Assembly (NCBI GenBank): GCA_008921705.1 | Contig: VFFE01006056.1 | Location: 249,251 to 313,250, forward strand | Reading direction: 5' to 3' | Length of the DNA stretch: 64,000 nucleotides | Origin: Burhinus oedicnemus | Lineage: Eukaryota; Chordata; Aves; Charadriiformes; Burhinidae | Part shown: positions 11,854-59,500 of the stretch, piece after piece | Numbering within the stretch: position 1 is the first letter of the stretch | Layout of the letters: each line of letters begins with the position of its first letter | Translations under genes and position numbers: made by a program | The notes under the pieces: model-generated | Seen by the model: the letters and a program-made list of their open reading frames with translations, nothing else | Databases searched by the model: none | What the model was told of the DNA's origin: nothing

Positions 11854-14800
11854 AACATCCAAGCTATTGACAGAAATGGCTCCCATCAGAGAGGGTAATG
11901 AGCAGGAATAATCCTGAAATTATAATGCGGCCACTGCCTCTGGAGCCAACACCAGGAGAGGCTCAGCAGAATCCCACCTCTCCTGCAGCCAGGGGTACAG
12001 TATACTGATCGGTAAAACTGTCAACAGAGAAGTCTGGAACAGCTTGCGATAGCATGCTGAGAGGAAAGAAAAGAGAAAAATTCAGTTGCAGGTGTTCTTA
12101 ACTCAGGAATCACCTTAAGAGAGCCTGTTATTTCCCAATTCCCACTGTAGGTAACATGCCTGAGGGCTCACTTTGTCCAGAAAGAAAATTGATCGCATCT
12201 TCAAAAGAAAAGAAAAAAATAATCCCTCCAACACATGAGTATTTTATCAGGAAGGTATGGCTATTTCAGAAACATTAAGTCAGCTGCTCTTCTCTAAGAA
12301 CTGTAGTGAAAAAGAGGGAGGGTTCATGTGTTTCTTTTCAGTAAGTTATGAGCCAGAATCTATTTGACTGATCTCTTTTTCTGTATGATATTATATATGT
12401 ATCATGCTAAGGTCTCCAGCTCTGGGCTCCAGATTAGATTATGAATGATATCTATCTTTTATTCCAAGGCAATGAGGTACTGAATCTATATTTGAATTCA
12501 TACAATTAGGCAGCTGTGAACTTTTTTCCCGTACATGAACAGACCCTTTCTTAGGCAGCCTTATTATACATTACAGCTGCAAATCTTACATAAGCTCATA
12601 TAATTTTGCTCACTCCTCATTCTACCTTAGACCTTCCTTCCCTTTGCAACTCAGTTGCTAGATCAATTCTCTCCCATCCACCTGACAAAATAAAACCTGA
12701 GTATTTTCCTTTCTCAACAGCTCTGCATTTCTGCAGCTAGTTGCTTTGTTCCTAAACTCCCTACCAACTTCCCTGTTGCTCCCCCCCCGCCCCCAGCTGA
12801 TTCGTTACTAATTTCAGGACAGCTAAACCATTCTTCCTACCAGCTTTCAACTACGTTTCTGGGTTGGCTTTTCCTCCTTTTTATATGAAGCCAACTTGAG
12901 TTGGGCGTATAAAAATACATAATTGGTATGGGGGTGTATGCACTATATATATGTATTAGTGGGGCATCTCATTTTTCTGAATATAGCTGACAAATATGAA
13001 ATCATTTTTACCTGTAGCATCAGTGAACAGATTGCTTATTATGAAAGATAATCAGTATGTGGAGGCATATTTTTTTTCTAAATTGTGTTTTCTGGCATCA
13101 GTTTGTTTGTGTACACTTAAAATTTTGTTTCCAACAAATTTCATCTGCGCAACTCAGTAATTTCTAGGAAGATAAGTGTCAGTCTTGCTTGAAAGTATGT
13201 CTGTTCACAGAATAGATCATATTTAAGGGGACTGAATGTGGCTGAAGAGAATCAGAATATAATATTCTGCATTCATTTATAACATACTCTATTGCATATA
13301 GTCCAGATACCCAGCTACTAGGGTCTTCAACATGATTTTTATATTTCCCATCTCTATAAATTTTCAAGTGGGCTTTTATGTCCACTGATGGGCTGTTAGA
13401 TGTCTTATTCCCCAGTTCTTTCTAGCTAGGTGCTTGGCATACATTTCAGTTATTCTCTGCCAGTAAACTGAAATCAGCAAGACAAATCCAGCTCTCCTCA
13501 GTAAGTTCTATGTTGCCAATAACCTTTATATGTTTAAGTGACGTTTACAGCATGAATGTCATTGCGAGCACACTTTACTGTTTTGAGTCCATAATCCTGC
13601 CTAGTTCTGTGTGCAAATTAGTTGTACAAATAAGGAAATGTGGTATTTTGGAATTACAATATTCTGATTTGTATGCAGCAGTGCAAGAATTGCATGTGGA
13701 ATTGACGTGCTGTTCATGAACATTTGTTGGACTCAACTGTATTCCTTGATAACCTAAAACTCAGACTTAACATGCCTCTATTCTGAAGGTATACATACAC
13801 ATACAAATGAATTTTCAGAATAAAACGTACTGATTATACATTTGGAAAGCCTGATTTTTTGTAAATTAGGTCTATGGAGAACTACGCAAACAGCTCTTGC
13901 TAATGTAGACAAATGAGGCACACCGGCCTCCTATGGGAATTTTGCTTTTTGAGTTCCTGTGCGATGCTTAGATGTAGCCTCTCTTACATTAGATTAGCAA
14001 TTAGAAAATGGATACAATTTGATTTTCTGCTTCAGCCAGAATTTCTGCCAACAGTGCTTGTGGATCCCAAATTTAAGGCAACATGAGAAAGAACAACTGG
14101 AAGGGACAAGGCCAGGAGCCATAACAGGTGACAGAAGTCACCTTTAAATTGCAGACCCAAACTTCCCATTGAAGTAAAGTGGCCGAAAGCCCTTGGCAGC
14201 CAAAAGCCCATCAGGTCTCAGGCCTGCTGCGGTTTGCAGGGACTCGGGCTTGGGTCTGGCTCACCTACTTTTTAGAGAAAATTGATTTTTGTCTCATTGC
14301 TGCAACCAGGTGTGACAGAGCAGCTGTAACTATCACCCTTATCACTTGGTGCAGTGGCTTGCTTCTCCATCAAAGCAGTTGGTCCAGGTGGGCCTATAGG
14401 GGTGCTGCTCCCCTTCCCCAAAACATTGGGAAAGGGTGTAAATTGGTGGTCTACTTGAGTGTGGGAAAAGGATGACGGACCACAGACATCGGAAGATCCT
14501 GGGGCAAAGGCTGCGGCTCTGCTGGGGAGCTGGAGAGGTGGGTGTCTCAGTGGTGATGGGGCTCCCTAACTTTGTGGATGCTAAGCTGTTGGTAAGAAAA
14601 TTTGTAATAGTGATAATTCTGTGTAATAGTAATACTTTGGGTCTACCTACCAGATCTCAGTAGGTCTAGTTCTTGTCTGAGCAGGTAACACTAGTTCTTG
14701 GTCACATCAATTTGAGATTTTTACCTCAGCTGTTGCTGTGCCTGCTCACCATGGGGTTCTGCTGCCACTGATTAGCTAGGACTCCCCTCCCTTCCTCCCG

Positions 14801-17800
14801 CCCAAAAAAGGATTTGGATCTCAATAACATGGAAATGAATAGCTGTGAAGCGAATGCATTTTCCCTGTGCTTGCTGCTGAGCAGTGTGCAGCCTGGGACA
14901 AGAGGGGCTACTGGAGAAGCAGTGTGCCCTTCATCTTTGGGACATCACCAGCCCCGCGCTGCAGCAGGTGCCCCTGAACTGCTCCACCACTCCTCTCCGA
15001 TGGGAGTCGGAGAGGACACACAGCCTGATTATTTGGGTTAGGCCAGGTAAATCAGTTTGTTAACTTGGTGATGGCATGGGACTTCTGTAGCAGTTTGGGA
15101 GCACAGGAAGCAAAGAGAGAGACAGCCATTTTATTTCAGGCTTATGCTATACATTGAGATTCATTATACAATTATTTTTTTTTCCCTAAATTAATACAAA
15201 AATAGTAAAAATAGGTTAAAAAAAGCCCAAATGAAAACCCCTGACATCTTGCAAGCCATTTATTTAATGCACAGATTAAGACTTCTTGGAGCTTAAATAA
15301 CCTAGAATTATTTATGCGGCCCTTTTTTATTTTTCTTTTCCCAATAAAAAAAAGGTGATGACTTGCAGAACGCCAACTACATCTGACCTACTCGTGCCTG
15401 TGAAGCAGCTGCCCCAGGCAGGCGATGCTGAGGTGCTCCCTCTCCAGGCAGGAACCTGTGCCAGGACCACCGTGGGGCAAGTGGTGGCACCTTGTGGCAC
15501 GCCACTCTGTCCCAACCTATGCGCCATGGGCAGGAATACATCTTCGACTCCCTTCCTGGGATGCCTTTGCCATGTTTTTCTCAAAAAAAAACCCCCAAAC
15601 CCAGAAGTTCTCCCTTGCACTTTCCTGACTGGACGTGTTTCACAAGGGCTCCCTGGGGGGCCCATAACCCACCACAATGTGGAGTTAAAGGTCCCCCCTG
15701 TTCTCTAATGAGATTGGAGAGGGGGTGAGGGGGAATAAGGTTTCCCCTGGGCTGGGGTCCCTGGGGGTGCCCTGTGGCGATGGTGTGGTGCCTGGCCCTG
15801 GGTGGAGGATGCTGAGGGAGTGAGGGAAAGGGGCTTTCTCCCTCCATGCCCGCTTCTCATCAGAGCTCTGTGTACCCCAGGAAGGCTTACTTATTTCAAA
15901 ATAATTATAAGTAAATAAATGACAAGTAGTTTTAGTGATAAATGTAGGGATAAAACCATGGAAGAAATACTTTGCTCCTACACAGCTAATTGTACAATTT
16001 GATTTGTACGGATCAGGCTTTTAATACCCACGAAGGCAGGAGAGGAAAAGGCTCTGGGCAATCCATTCTGAGCAGGGTCTTCCAAAAAGTGGCTTCCACA
16101 GGGCTCGTGCCTTACCACATGAGCTCTGGTTCAGAAAACCCGGCAGCGCTATTGTAAGACGAGGCACGGGTGGGAGCCGCCAGGCCCGGCTGCAGGATGG
16201 GGACATGGGAAGCATCCCCACCGCAGTGCCAGGTCTGGTGTCCCCAGTGCCCCACCAGCCGAGCCGCCCCTGCCCCTCCTGCCGCCAGCTCCCGACTGGG
16301 GGAGAGCAGCGACAGCAATTGGGGGCCCACAGCCCACCCAAGGCTAAGTCCTGGTAACTGCTTCTCTTCCCCACATCTCCTGGAACACGCTATCTGCTTC
16401 CAAACTTAACAAACGGAGAAACACCGGTTTGTCAAGTTTTGAAACAACCAGGTCTTCTCCCTCAAAACCGACTTGCTAAAGAGCTGTTTCTGGCTCTCTG
16501 ACTGTTTTTTTTCTAAGAGAAGTCACAGCCTCCACTCTGACTTTCCTGCACTCTGCCCAGTTGTGCCACCACTCTCTTTTGTTTTTGAATAAAAATAAAC
16601 AAGGTGTTGGTTGAGGTGGGATTTGGTGGCTCACAGGAGGACAGCTAGCCTAGAGAAAAACATTTAAAAGTACACCTTTCAATTTACAGTACACGTTTTA
16701 CCTGAATTCAGCGCTGGCTCAGAAAGCTTCTGAGAGCAGATGCGAATCCTCATGTGGCACAACGTAACCTCAGGCCACTTTGGTACTCTTTTCCCTCCAG
16801 GTTCATGCAGTTGACCATGACAAGTGTGTTTGCTCTTTTTCTTTGCCAGACAGGTTTTTCTCAGCGTTCACAGTGCTAATTTTAATGTAACTAGAACATT
16901 TTCACTTAAAGCTTTGGGCAAAAAATTCTGGCTTCATCAATCAGTTTTTATAGCAAAGTTATTCCAGCTATATCAACGTTTTTCTCTTTATTTTTTCTCC
17001 AGTTCGAGTACTTGTAAATTGAAAATGAACTTGTGCTAAGCTGACATCAGGAATTATGTTACAAGAAAATTGGACTGATCTTGATGGTCATATGCACTTA
17101 ATATGCACTTAAGCTGATTCTTTTTCCCCATGCTTTACCCCGTAGTAAAAATATACTGTACACCATACCTTACTGTATGGAAATTTTAATGTTTTTAGAA
17201 GATATATGTGCTCAGTGAGCCACAGTCCTATATATGCTCGTTAGCCTTAGTTAAAATTTTTGCTGTTAGATTTTAGTCAGTGCCTGACAGTGTATAATAC
17301 TCTGTTACTCACTGAATTTATACAAAAATTGGGTCATCTATATTGCAAACAAAACCACAGTGATACCTGGGCTAAAACGCCACTTGAGAGTATGACAAAA
17401 AACTGCTTAAGCCTAGGTAGTCTTCCAAAACGGAGGTTCACCAGTAAGGGTAAAATCTTATGCACAGTTAGCCACTGGGAGTGCTTTGGACTGAGAACAG
17501 AGCACAGCATCTGCACCTAGTAACCGATGGGTGCAGTGAGGACCGATTGACTTTGGTGAAGATAATTGCTCCAGAGGAAAAAGTCAAAGGGGAGGAAGGC
17601 CAAAGTGGGTTAGCATAGTCTGAAACCTTGAGAACGTGCTGCTCGGGTTCATGTTGAGGTATTCAAGCTACCTGTAGAGAAGGAGTATTTGGTGCATCTC
17701 TCAAACACATCAGGATTCAGGCAGAAATCTCACAGACCTGGGCTGTGTACACCTTGGACATTTTCATGGCTTTATCTCGCCAAGCCTGGAGGTGGGGAAC

Positions 17801-18027
17801 AGAGCTTGAGGTGAAACATGGTGAAAAATATACGTAAGTTGTTTCTGGCTGTTTTGGGTTTCCTCTGTTTTGCGAATGCTTTGGAGACTGTCTCGTGCCT
17901 GTCCTGTCCTTCCCTGCGTGGAGAGGGGCACAGCTCCTCTTCCCCCTCCCAGTCCCTGGTAGCCAGCAGGAGTTACTGGTGGGGTAACATGGCACTGGGG
18001 GGAACTGCTAGGGGAGGAATCTGCCCT
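11854..18027. other. Intergenic, nothing recognised
   Basis: Mostly AT-rich DNA. A GC-richer interval at about 15350-16340 carries many overlapping short open frames on both strands; none resembles a known family and none looks like an exon with flanking splice sites that I can support. C-tract at 12781-12795. No RNA gene was recognised. Confidence 0.45.
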
Positions 18028-18140
18028 TAAAAGGATTTTCAGGAATGGGCTGGACAAACACCCTTGAGAAACGATTTAAATGTCATTGGCTCTGCCTTGG
18101 GGTAAGGGGGTGGGCTGCATGACTTCTCACCCCATCCTCT
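18028..18140 (+). repeat. Divergent CR1 LINE 3' remnant
   Basis: The track 'ggattttcaggaatgggct', 'ggacaaacacc', 'tctgccttggggtaaggggg', then 'gggctgcatgacttctca' follows the CR1 3' non-coding consensus. There the element reads gattttcaa..ggctggacaaacacctgtcag, then gcctcggggcaggggg, then ctggact.gatgacctctc. The terminal ATTCTATGAT units are not recognisable. This is an old copy. Confidence 0.7.
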
Positions 18141-18619
18141 GTGGACACCCAAGCACGTCCTGCGGCACTTTGCCATAGGAGTGTCTCTGACAGGTTTGGA
18201 GATAGAGGAGTAATTTTATCACTGGTTTTATCACCTTCCCTGAAGATCTCTGAAGGCCTCACATGCTGAGATTTAATGAGAGATCTGTGAAACTACAAGC
18301 TTGTCTTTGGACATCTCTTTAAAGACGCTCCTATCTATGCATTTCAATTAGATATGAAGAGGTTTATGGTAGCCACCCTTGTGTCTGGGGTTTGCAAGTG
18401 ACTGCATCAGGGATAGCAGAGGTGTAAAATCAGTGTTTGCCATGTACTTCTCTCTGCAGTGTACAAACAACCTCGTTCACACATCTCCCATTTCCAGGCG
18501 TCCCACAAGCCAGTAGATTGCTGCTGCCAAAAGTGGTTTGCAATTCCTCTGGAAGTTTCAACTGATTTGCTAATGCCCTCAGATGTTTAAAAGCCACTGC
18601 AGCTGCCTGTTGAACAGCC

Positions 18620-21012
18620 AGGAGATAGGGTGATTGTTTATTTAAGTGACATAATGACCGTCACAGAAAATCTACAGCGAAAGTATCTTTAAGGAATGAT
18701 TTTTGGCTGGAAAACATAGCCCCGAGCCTGAGTCTAAAGAAAACGGGAGAAACAGATCTTTCCCCTCACCTCACATTCATTTGGCTGTCTTCAAGGTGTC
18801 CGCCTGATTTCTGCCAAGGCTGAAGTTGTTGTTACAGCTTCCCAGCTGCTACCGCAGCAAATGTTTTTTGTCCAAGCAAAGAGCCTCTGCATTCCTGGAC
18901 ACAGCTTCCTTTCCTTCTGGTCAGAGAAAGGACTTATCCAGGGGAAAGTAAACGTCGCCAGCCGCACCGCTGACTTGTTTTGCTAGTCAGTATGTAACAT
19001 TTTGCTTCAGGGCAAAATATCTGCTTATCTTATTTTCTGCTAGGGAGGAAGCTTCGGAAGTATCTCTCAGCTCGAAAATTAGCAGTCGCTAGGTAGCATT
19101 TGCGCGTTTTGCACGGGGCATTCGGGGGGTCACTGGGCTTGGATGCTAAAGAGAAGTTTCATGCAATGAAGCATTACCCTGGGTTTGAGACCACAGATGG
19201 GCTCATCCCCGTACGGGTACCACAGGCAGCCTGCCGAGCCACAGCGCTCCCACGGGTCCAAGCTCCATGGCTCCTGCATATATCCCTTCGCCCTCCACAT
19301 AGTGCGATTGAGGCAAACGCTGTGCCAACCACTGAAAACTTTTCAAGCACTCTTACTTTCTGAACTAGCTGTAAAAAGGAGTCCGGTTGCAATACGTTCG
19401 CCCTGCACCACAAAGCAACAGCTCATGAGACCAACATGTTCATGAGACCACCCGACACACCAGCCACCTTCCTGCAACTGGGTTTTCACAGGCAATGTAG
19501 AGTCAGAATACTCTCAGCAAAACCTACAGAATTGGCTTACGTATCCCCACTGGGGTTCAACCGCGTGATAAACCTTACAGTAACGAGCCTGTCGCTCTTA
19601 AGGGTGGAGGGGGTGGAGGAGGAAAGAGATGCTGCTTTATCTGTATTACTCCACATCACAGATGCTGACAGAATTATTGATTTAGAACTCACAGCTCCAA
19701 AAAGACTCAGTAATGTAATCTTTTTAAGGGTTTTTCTTCTTCCCTCAGATGTGATGTTTTCAATAGGCCCCTTAGATATGGGCTCACTGGGGACGTTGTT
19801 AAACTTGCCGCTGCTAAGCCGCAGTCCCAACCTTCGGTTCGTTCCATACAACTCTCACGGTCTACTGTCTCTTGGAAGAGCCCATAGCTGCAAGGTCTAT
19901 TGCTTTACAGGTACTCTAGGAAGATTGAGGGATTAAGTTATACATTACGTAAAACTACCCACTAATCCTCTTAGTGTGCATTACCAGTGAATGGCCTGAA
20001 ATAGGCTCTCGCTAAAAGAGCCCTAACATTCACTTTCTTGATGACAGTTTAGTATTTGAGGTTTGTGTCATGGATTTTGGTGCTGAAATATTCAGTACAC
20101 CGTCTTCTGTCTGCTGCTAGGTCCACTCGCACGTGTTAGTAGAGTGCTAACAAAATTACAGCTGGTAAAGCAGATTACGTGTTTAACTAGTAGCGAGACA
20201 TATATAAAATAGAATTATATATTTTCTATAGTGACAGAGTCACCGGGATTTTTTTGTTCTTTTTTTTTGTTCTTTTTTGTTTTTATAAGAAAAAGAAACA
20301 GCTATAAAACCATGATTAAAAATGTACCAAGGGATGATTTACATTGTAAAAGAATGGTATTTTTAGAAAAAAAAAAAAAGTGATTTACAACATAAAAGTG
20401 TTTGGAAAGTGTTTGGTTGCTGTGTACTGCCTTCTTTCCCAGTACAGTTTGCTGTTATACAGTCTTGCATAAATGTTTAGATTAGGGGAGAAAAGAGAAA
20501 TTAAATGTGATGGCTAAGACCTATAAGAGCTGACTCACTGACTTGAGTTATTGCTGTGCAGAAAGTTTGTAAAGCCTTTACATCCAGCGAACATTTAGTG
20601 CTACTTCAGCCTTGACAGTTGACCTTTCGATCTGATTGGGTTTAGCCACAATAATTGCAGCATCTGCAGTACGGGCGATGCAGACGCCTGCTTAGGAACC
20701 CAACTTCTCTCATTAGATCTTACTTCATGCATCTAAAATTCAACCCCTCTTTGCATGTGTGTGCAAATTCTCTCGTAATAGCTGTTATAGGAGCTGAGCA
20801 AGGTACAATCCCCCAGCTCTTTTTTTTAATTTGTTTTTAATTTCTCCCATCATTTTGGATATTCCTGGATTCAGATTAGAGCGGGGAGAGAAAACTTCCA
20901 AACCCCTTCCTCTCCCCAGATATTTAGTCAGTACTGGTTTCTTTTTTTCTTTTTTTCTTTTTTTTTTTTTTCCTCAGTAAGACCTAGTATAAAAAAGCAA
21001 CAAACAAACAAG
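18620..21012 (-). other. PTCHD1: Probable PTCHD1 3' UTR
   Basis: This region directly follows the TAA stop of PTCHD1 (21013-21015). It contains long A-rich stretches on the transcript strand (around 20941-20974 and 20251-20283). The first canonical AATAAA I find on the minus strand downstream of the stop is at 18637-18642, which would give a UTR of about 2.4 kb. ATTAAA variants much closer to the stop (20825-20830 and 20836-20841) could give a short form of about 0.2 kb. The true end is not determined from sequence alone. Confidence 0.4.
18637..18642 (-). terminator. Candidate poly(A) signal AATAAA
   Basis: Plus-strand tttatt, so AATAAA on the PTCHD1 transcript strand, about 2.4 kb after the stop codon. 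It is the first canonical hexamer found downstream of the stop. The downstream GU-rich element is weak, so it is a candidate only. Confidence 0.3.
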
Positions 21013-55680
<34,668 letters not shown>

Positions 55681-55987
55681 CTAATCCCCCGGCCGCGGCA
55701 GGCGGGGCGGGCGCGGAAAGCCCTCCGCGGCGCCCCCGCCGCCGGCGCCCTCCGCCCAGGGGCGCGGGGCCACGCCGGGCGGCGCCTAGCAGGGGGCCGG
55801 CGGGGCGCAGCGCGGCGCCTCCCGCCGGGGCCGGCCCGCGGGCCGCGCTTGGGACGCCGCGGCGCGCCCCGCCCCGCCCCGCCCGGCTGCCGACCGGCTC
55901 CGCCCGCCGCCGCCGGCACCGCCGCGCCTCTACATCCCCGCCCCGCCCGGGCCGTCGCCCCCGGGTTAGCGCCGGCTGCCCGCGCTC

Positions 55988-56010
55988 CGGACGGACGGAC
56001 GGACGGACGG
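55988..56010 (+). repeat. (CGGA)n short tandem repeat
   Basis: About five to six units of cgga inside the CpG island, about 0.73 kb upstream of the PTCHD1 start. Confidence 0.85.
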
Positions 56011-56245
56011 GCGGCGGGGGCGCGGGACGGCCGCTCCCTCCCCGCGGAGGAGGAGCTGGGTGTGTTTCGTGGGGGGCTCTGGCTCGGGGGCCCGCTGCCA
56101 GAAACGTCTGGGCGGCTCCCCCGGGGCCGAGCCGCGTCCCGGGGTGCCCGACGGCGCGCCCCGCGCTCCCGCCGCGCAGCCTCCCGCGGGGGCGCCGCCG
56201 GCGCGGCACGGCACGGCACAGCCCGCCGGCCCCGCGCCGCCCGAG

Positions 56246-56277
56246 TGGGCATGTGCGGCGCCTCTCGCACATGCCCA
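56246..56277. promoter_or_regulatory. Perfect 12-bp inverted repeat with E-box/NRF1-like sites
   Basis: tgggcatgtgcg (56246-56257) and cgcacatgccca (56266-56277) are exact reverse complements separated by 8 bases. Each arm carries a CATGTG/CACATG E-box and resembles an NRF1 half-site. It lies about 1 kb upstream of the PTCHD1 start codon, within the CpG island. Binding is inferred, not shown. Confidence 0.5.
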
Positions 56278-56545
56278 TTAGGGAAGCCGGGCGCCGGCGG
56301 AGAGGCTGCCCCTGCCCGCCTCGCCCTCCCCGGCCGCCCGGCGTCGTCCCCGGGCTGTCCCGGCAGCGCCCCGCGCGGGGAGACCCGGCCGGCCCCGCCG
56401 CGGCCGCCGGCACCGTGCCGTGCCGGGGAGCGGTAGCACAAGGCGGCAGCCCCGGCAGCGCCTGCCGGGCAGCGTGTGGCTGAGCCCGCTGCCCACCTGT
56501 GCGTAGGTACACCCCGTCCGTCCGGGGTGCCATCGGGCGCGGACG

Positions 56546-59500
56546 GCCTCGTTTTTAAGCACAAATTGCCATTAAATAACAGAAATGAGGAGAAATGCTC
56601 GTGTTGGTCGTGTCAGCGCTGGCTGTTGGCACATTCGGGCGCACTGATTGCTGCCGCGGTCAGCTGGCCCTAGGTGGTGTTTCTCGAACCAAAGGTGCCG
56701 GTGTTCAGAGTCCAGTTACGGCCCAGGCCGGTGGTTTTACAAATCGGCAGAAAGGAAGTTTCTGTTTGACAGCTGTTGGACCTGTTGCTACAGGGAACGG
56801 CGGCAGCTCCCTGTTCTGGTTATTGATAGACTGACAGTCATCCTTCCTTTTACATTTCAGTAGTGTCTGACCTAAGCTAATGTTTTGTCACGGACGCTTC
56901 ATGCACAAAACCTCCTTGACATCATTCCCGTCTCCTCACTCACAGCTAGGTCACACAGCCTGAATGCTAAACTCTTCCCATGTTTTACCGCTTCTCGGGT
57001 GGCGAGCGAGCAAATGGCTTGATTGAGCAGTGCCGAGTTATGGCCAGTAATGTCCCCACGGCCCCTGCTTCTTCTGGGGTTTGTGCCCAAGCCCAGGAAA
57101 TGCCCCAGGCAGTACCTTGCCTGCGGGGCCAGCGTGGCTGCATCTAGAATGCCCAATCCAGGGATGCTGGGGTTTGTAACACGATCGTGCCCCTGCTCGG
57201 TTCCGCTCCCACGCAGGTGAGTCCCCACTGCTTGCATCGGTCCTGCATCAGTTTAAGAAAAAAAAAATTCATTTGAAGAAAACTTCAAAGATGGAAATAG
57301 AAGCAGAAGCGCAGACATGGGGGAGGATCGGGCCCAAGTTTGCACAAAGTTCAGTACCAGGTCAGGTCGTAGAGCCCTGGTCTCTTGTCTCCCAGTCCAG
57401 CGCTCTCCCCTCGCTGCCCATTTCCAGCTGTACACAGATCACTGCACAGGCTTAGTCACATTATTGTATATTAGGGGGAAGCATCGGGATGTGCCTAGTG
57501 CTTCATGTCATTAGCAACAAGCAAAGAGCTTTTGTCATTGCTGCTGACAGTATCATCTGCACTGATTTTCTTTTTTTTTTTGGCCTCCATTAAAAATACT
57601 TTATCATTATTAAAAATGAGGGGGATTATTATTTCAGTGACCATCCAGTGGCTGATTTGCAGTTCTCCAGGGCACCTCAGGAAAACTAGTTTGAGAACCT
57701 GACATCCAGCCCAGTTCTCAGCACATTAACATTGGGTAAGCTATAGGTGACCCCAGCAAGAATATATCCATTTTGTGGGAGCAGAGAAGAAAACCAATGT
57801 ATCAGCAGTTCTGCTGGATATTCCTCTGTCTTCCCAGACCAGTATCTGTTTTACTGCCTACTGTAGCCAGCACCAGACTGCACTGTTCACTGCGGTGGAA
57901 ATGATGTCCTTCCAAAGGTAGTCATGGGTTTTCACCCCACAAAATTCCGCCTTCCCTTGGCCCAGGGAATAGCTCTGCATTTCACTGTGGGGCTGCCCAT
58001 AAGGGAGGGACATACAGGGGTGGGATGTGAGGCAGCTTGACACGTGCTGCTGGAAACACAGCTCAGCTGCGTGTGCTGTAACCACAGTGAGTGAGAATGT
58101 TACGCTGCTGCGAGTGTCCTGCGGACGTTACCAAACCAGAGGGAAAACCTTTTGTGTACTCCTGACTCTGCAGATAGTGAAATCACCTTGTTACTGACTG
58201 TCACTGCTCTGGCACTCCAAAAACTGCCATCAAAATACATTCTGTGGTAATATGGTTGTCAGGAACGAAGCAGCTGGAGGCCTCCCACTGTAGTCTGTGA
58301 GGAGCAAAGCACGGTTGAGCTCTCATCTCTGTTGTAGGGGAAAGCTCCAGTAACTGGAGCTCTTGTTGGTAACAGGTGCCGGGCGGTGCACATTAACCTG
58401 CTGAGCATTAACCAGCTCTGCCGATCTTTTGGAGGAAATGGAAGGGTAGGATTTCTATCACATATACGTGCTACTCTGCTACAGCTCTGAATGGCGCTTT
58501 ACAAAATAGATAATGATGTCTCATTGCTCTAGAGAGTTTCCAAACTAAATTAAGAAGAGAACGATGGGAAGAGATGATCATACAATGAGGTACAGATGCT
58601 GGGAAGAGCGATAATGAGGGGGAGGACAATATGATTATGTCCTTTCAAAGCAAACGCCTCAGGGCAGCTACTTTTGGGGACAGAGCGTAAAAGGGAGATG
58701 GGGAAGACGTGACTCATAGAGACGGCATCTGCACAGGGTTCAAGTCTGCTCTCAGGAGCAGACCTGTCCGCTGTGAAACATTTGTTGACTCTCAGACCTG
58801 TGCAAAGAGCCTGCCTCGACCCACGCTCAGGAGCTCTCAAGGCCAAACAGGTCTGGTGGCTTAGCATGAGGCCATGCTGTCATTCTCGGGGTCTGCAAGG
58901 CCTGGATGGGTCAAGCACCCCACAGCCCAGGCCACGGGGCTTTACCTTTTTGTAAGCACAAGCAAGATGCTATGAACATCCAGAAACAAGCGTCTCTATG
59001 CATCTGCTCAAATCTTGTTACGATGGCAAATTTTGAAACTAATGTGAGAGGAAGACGTGGACAAGGTTTTATTTAAAATAACCTCTTCCTCCTAGCTTCC
59101 CAAAAGGGGTCCAATGAAAGAAAAAGCTGGGAGAAGTGTTGGAGGAGGGGATTCCTGATGAGTAACTTCAGATGAGTGAAGAGGGCCTAAGGGAAAGGAA
59201 AGGTGGCAGGAGCAGCTGGGATGGCTGTGGGAGGTATGCAGAGAATTAGGATTTTGCGTTGTTTAGTTAGGCATGAGGAACCAGAGAAGATTATTTTAGG
59301 AGCGTGTGCAGGGGATTTAGTGCTGCGAATGGGGAATGATTTTTGCAACAGAGCACTGAGCAATGTGTGATGCAGGTTCCAGCTGGAGCTTGGAAAGAAT
59401 GAGGTTACCCACAGTGAGGAGATGGGTAACAAAGACCTTTTTTTTTTTAAAGGGAACTAAGAAGAAAATTTAGAAAATTTTCAAGGAGAATTTAATAATT

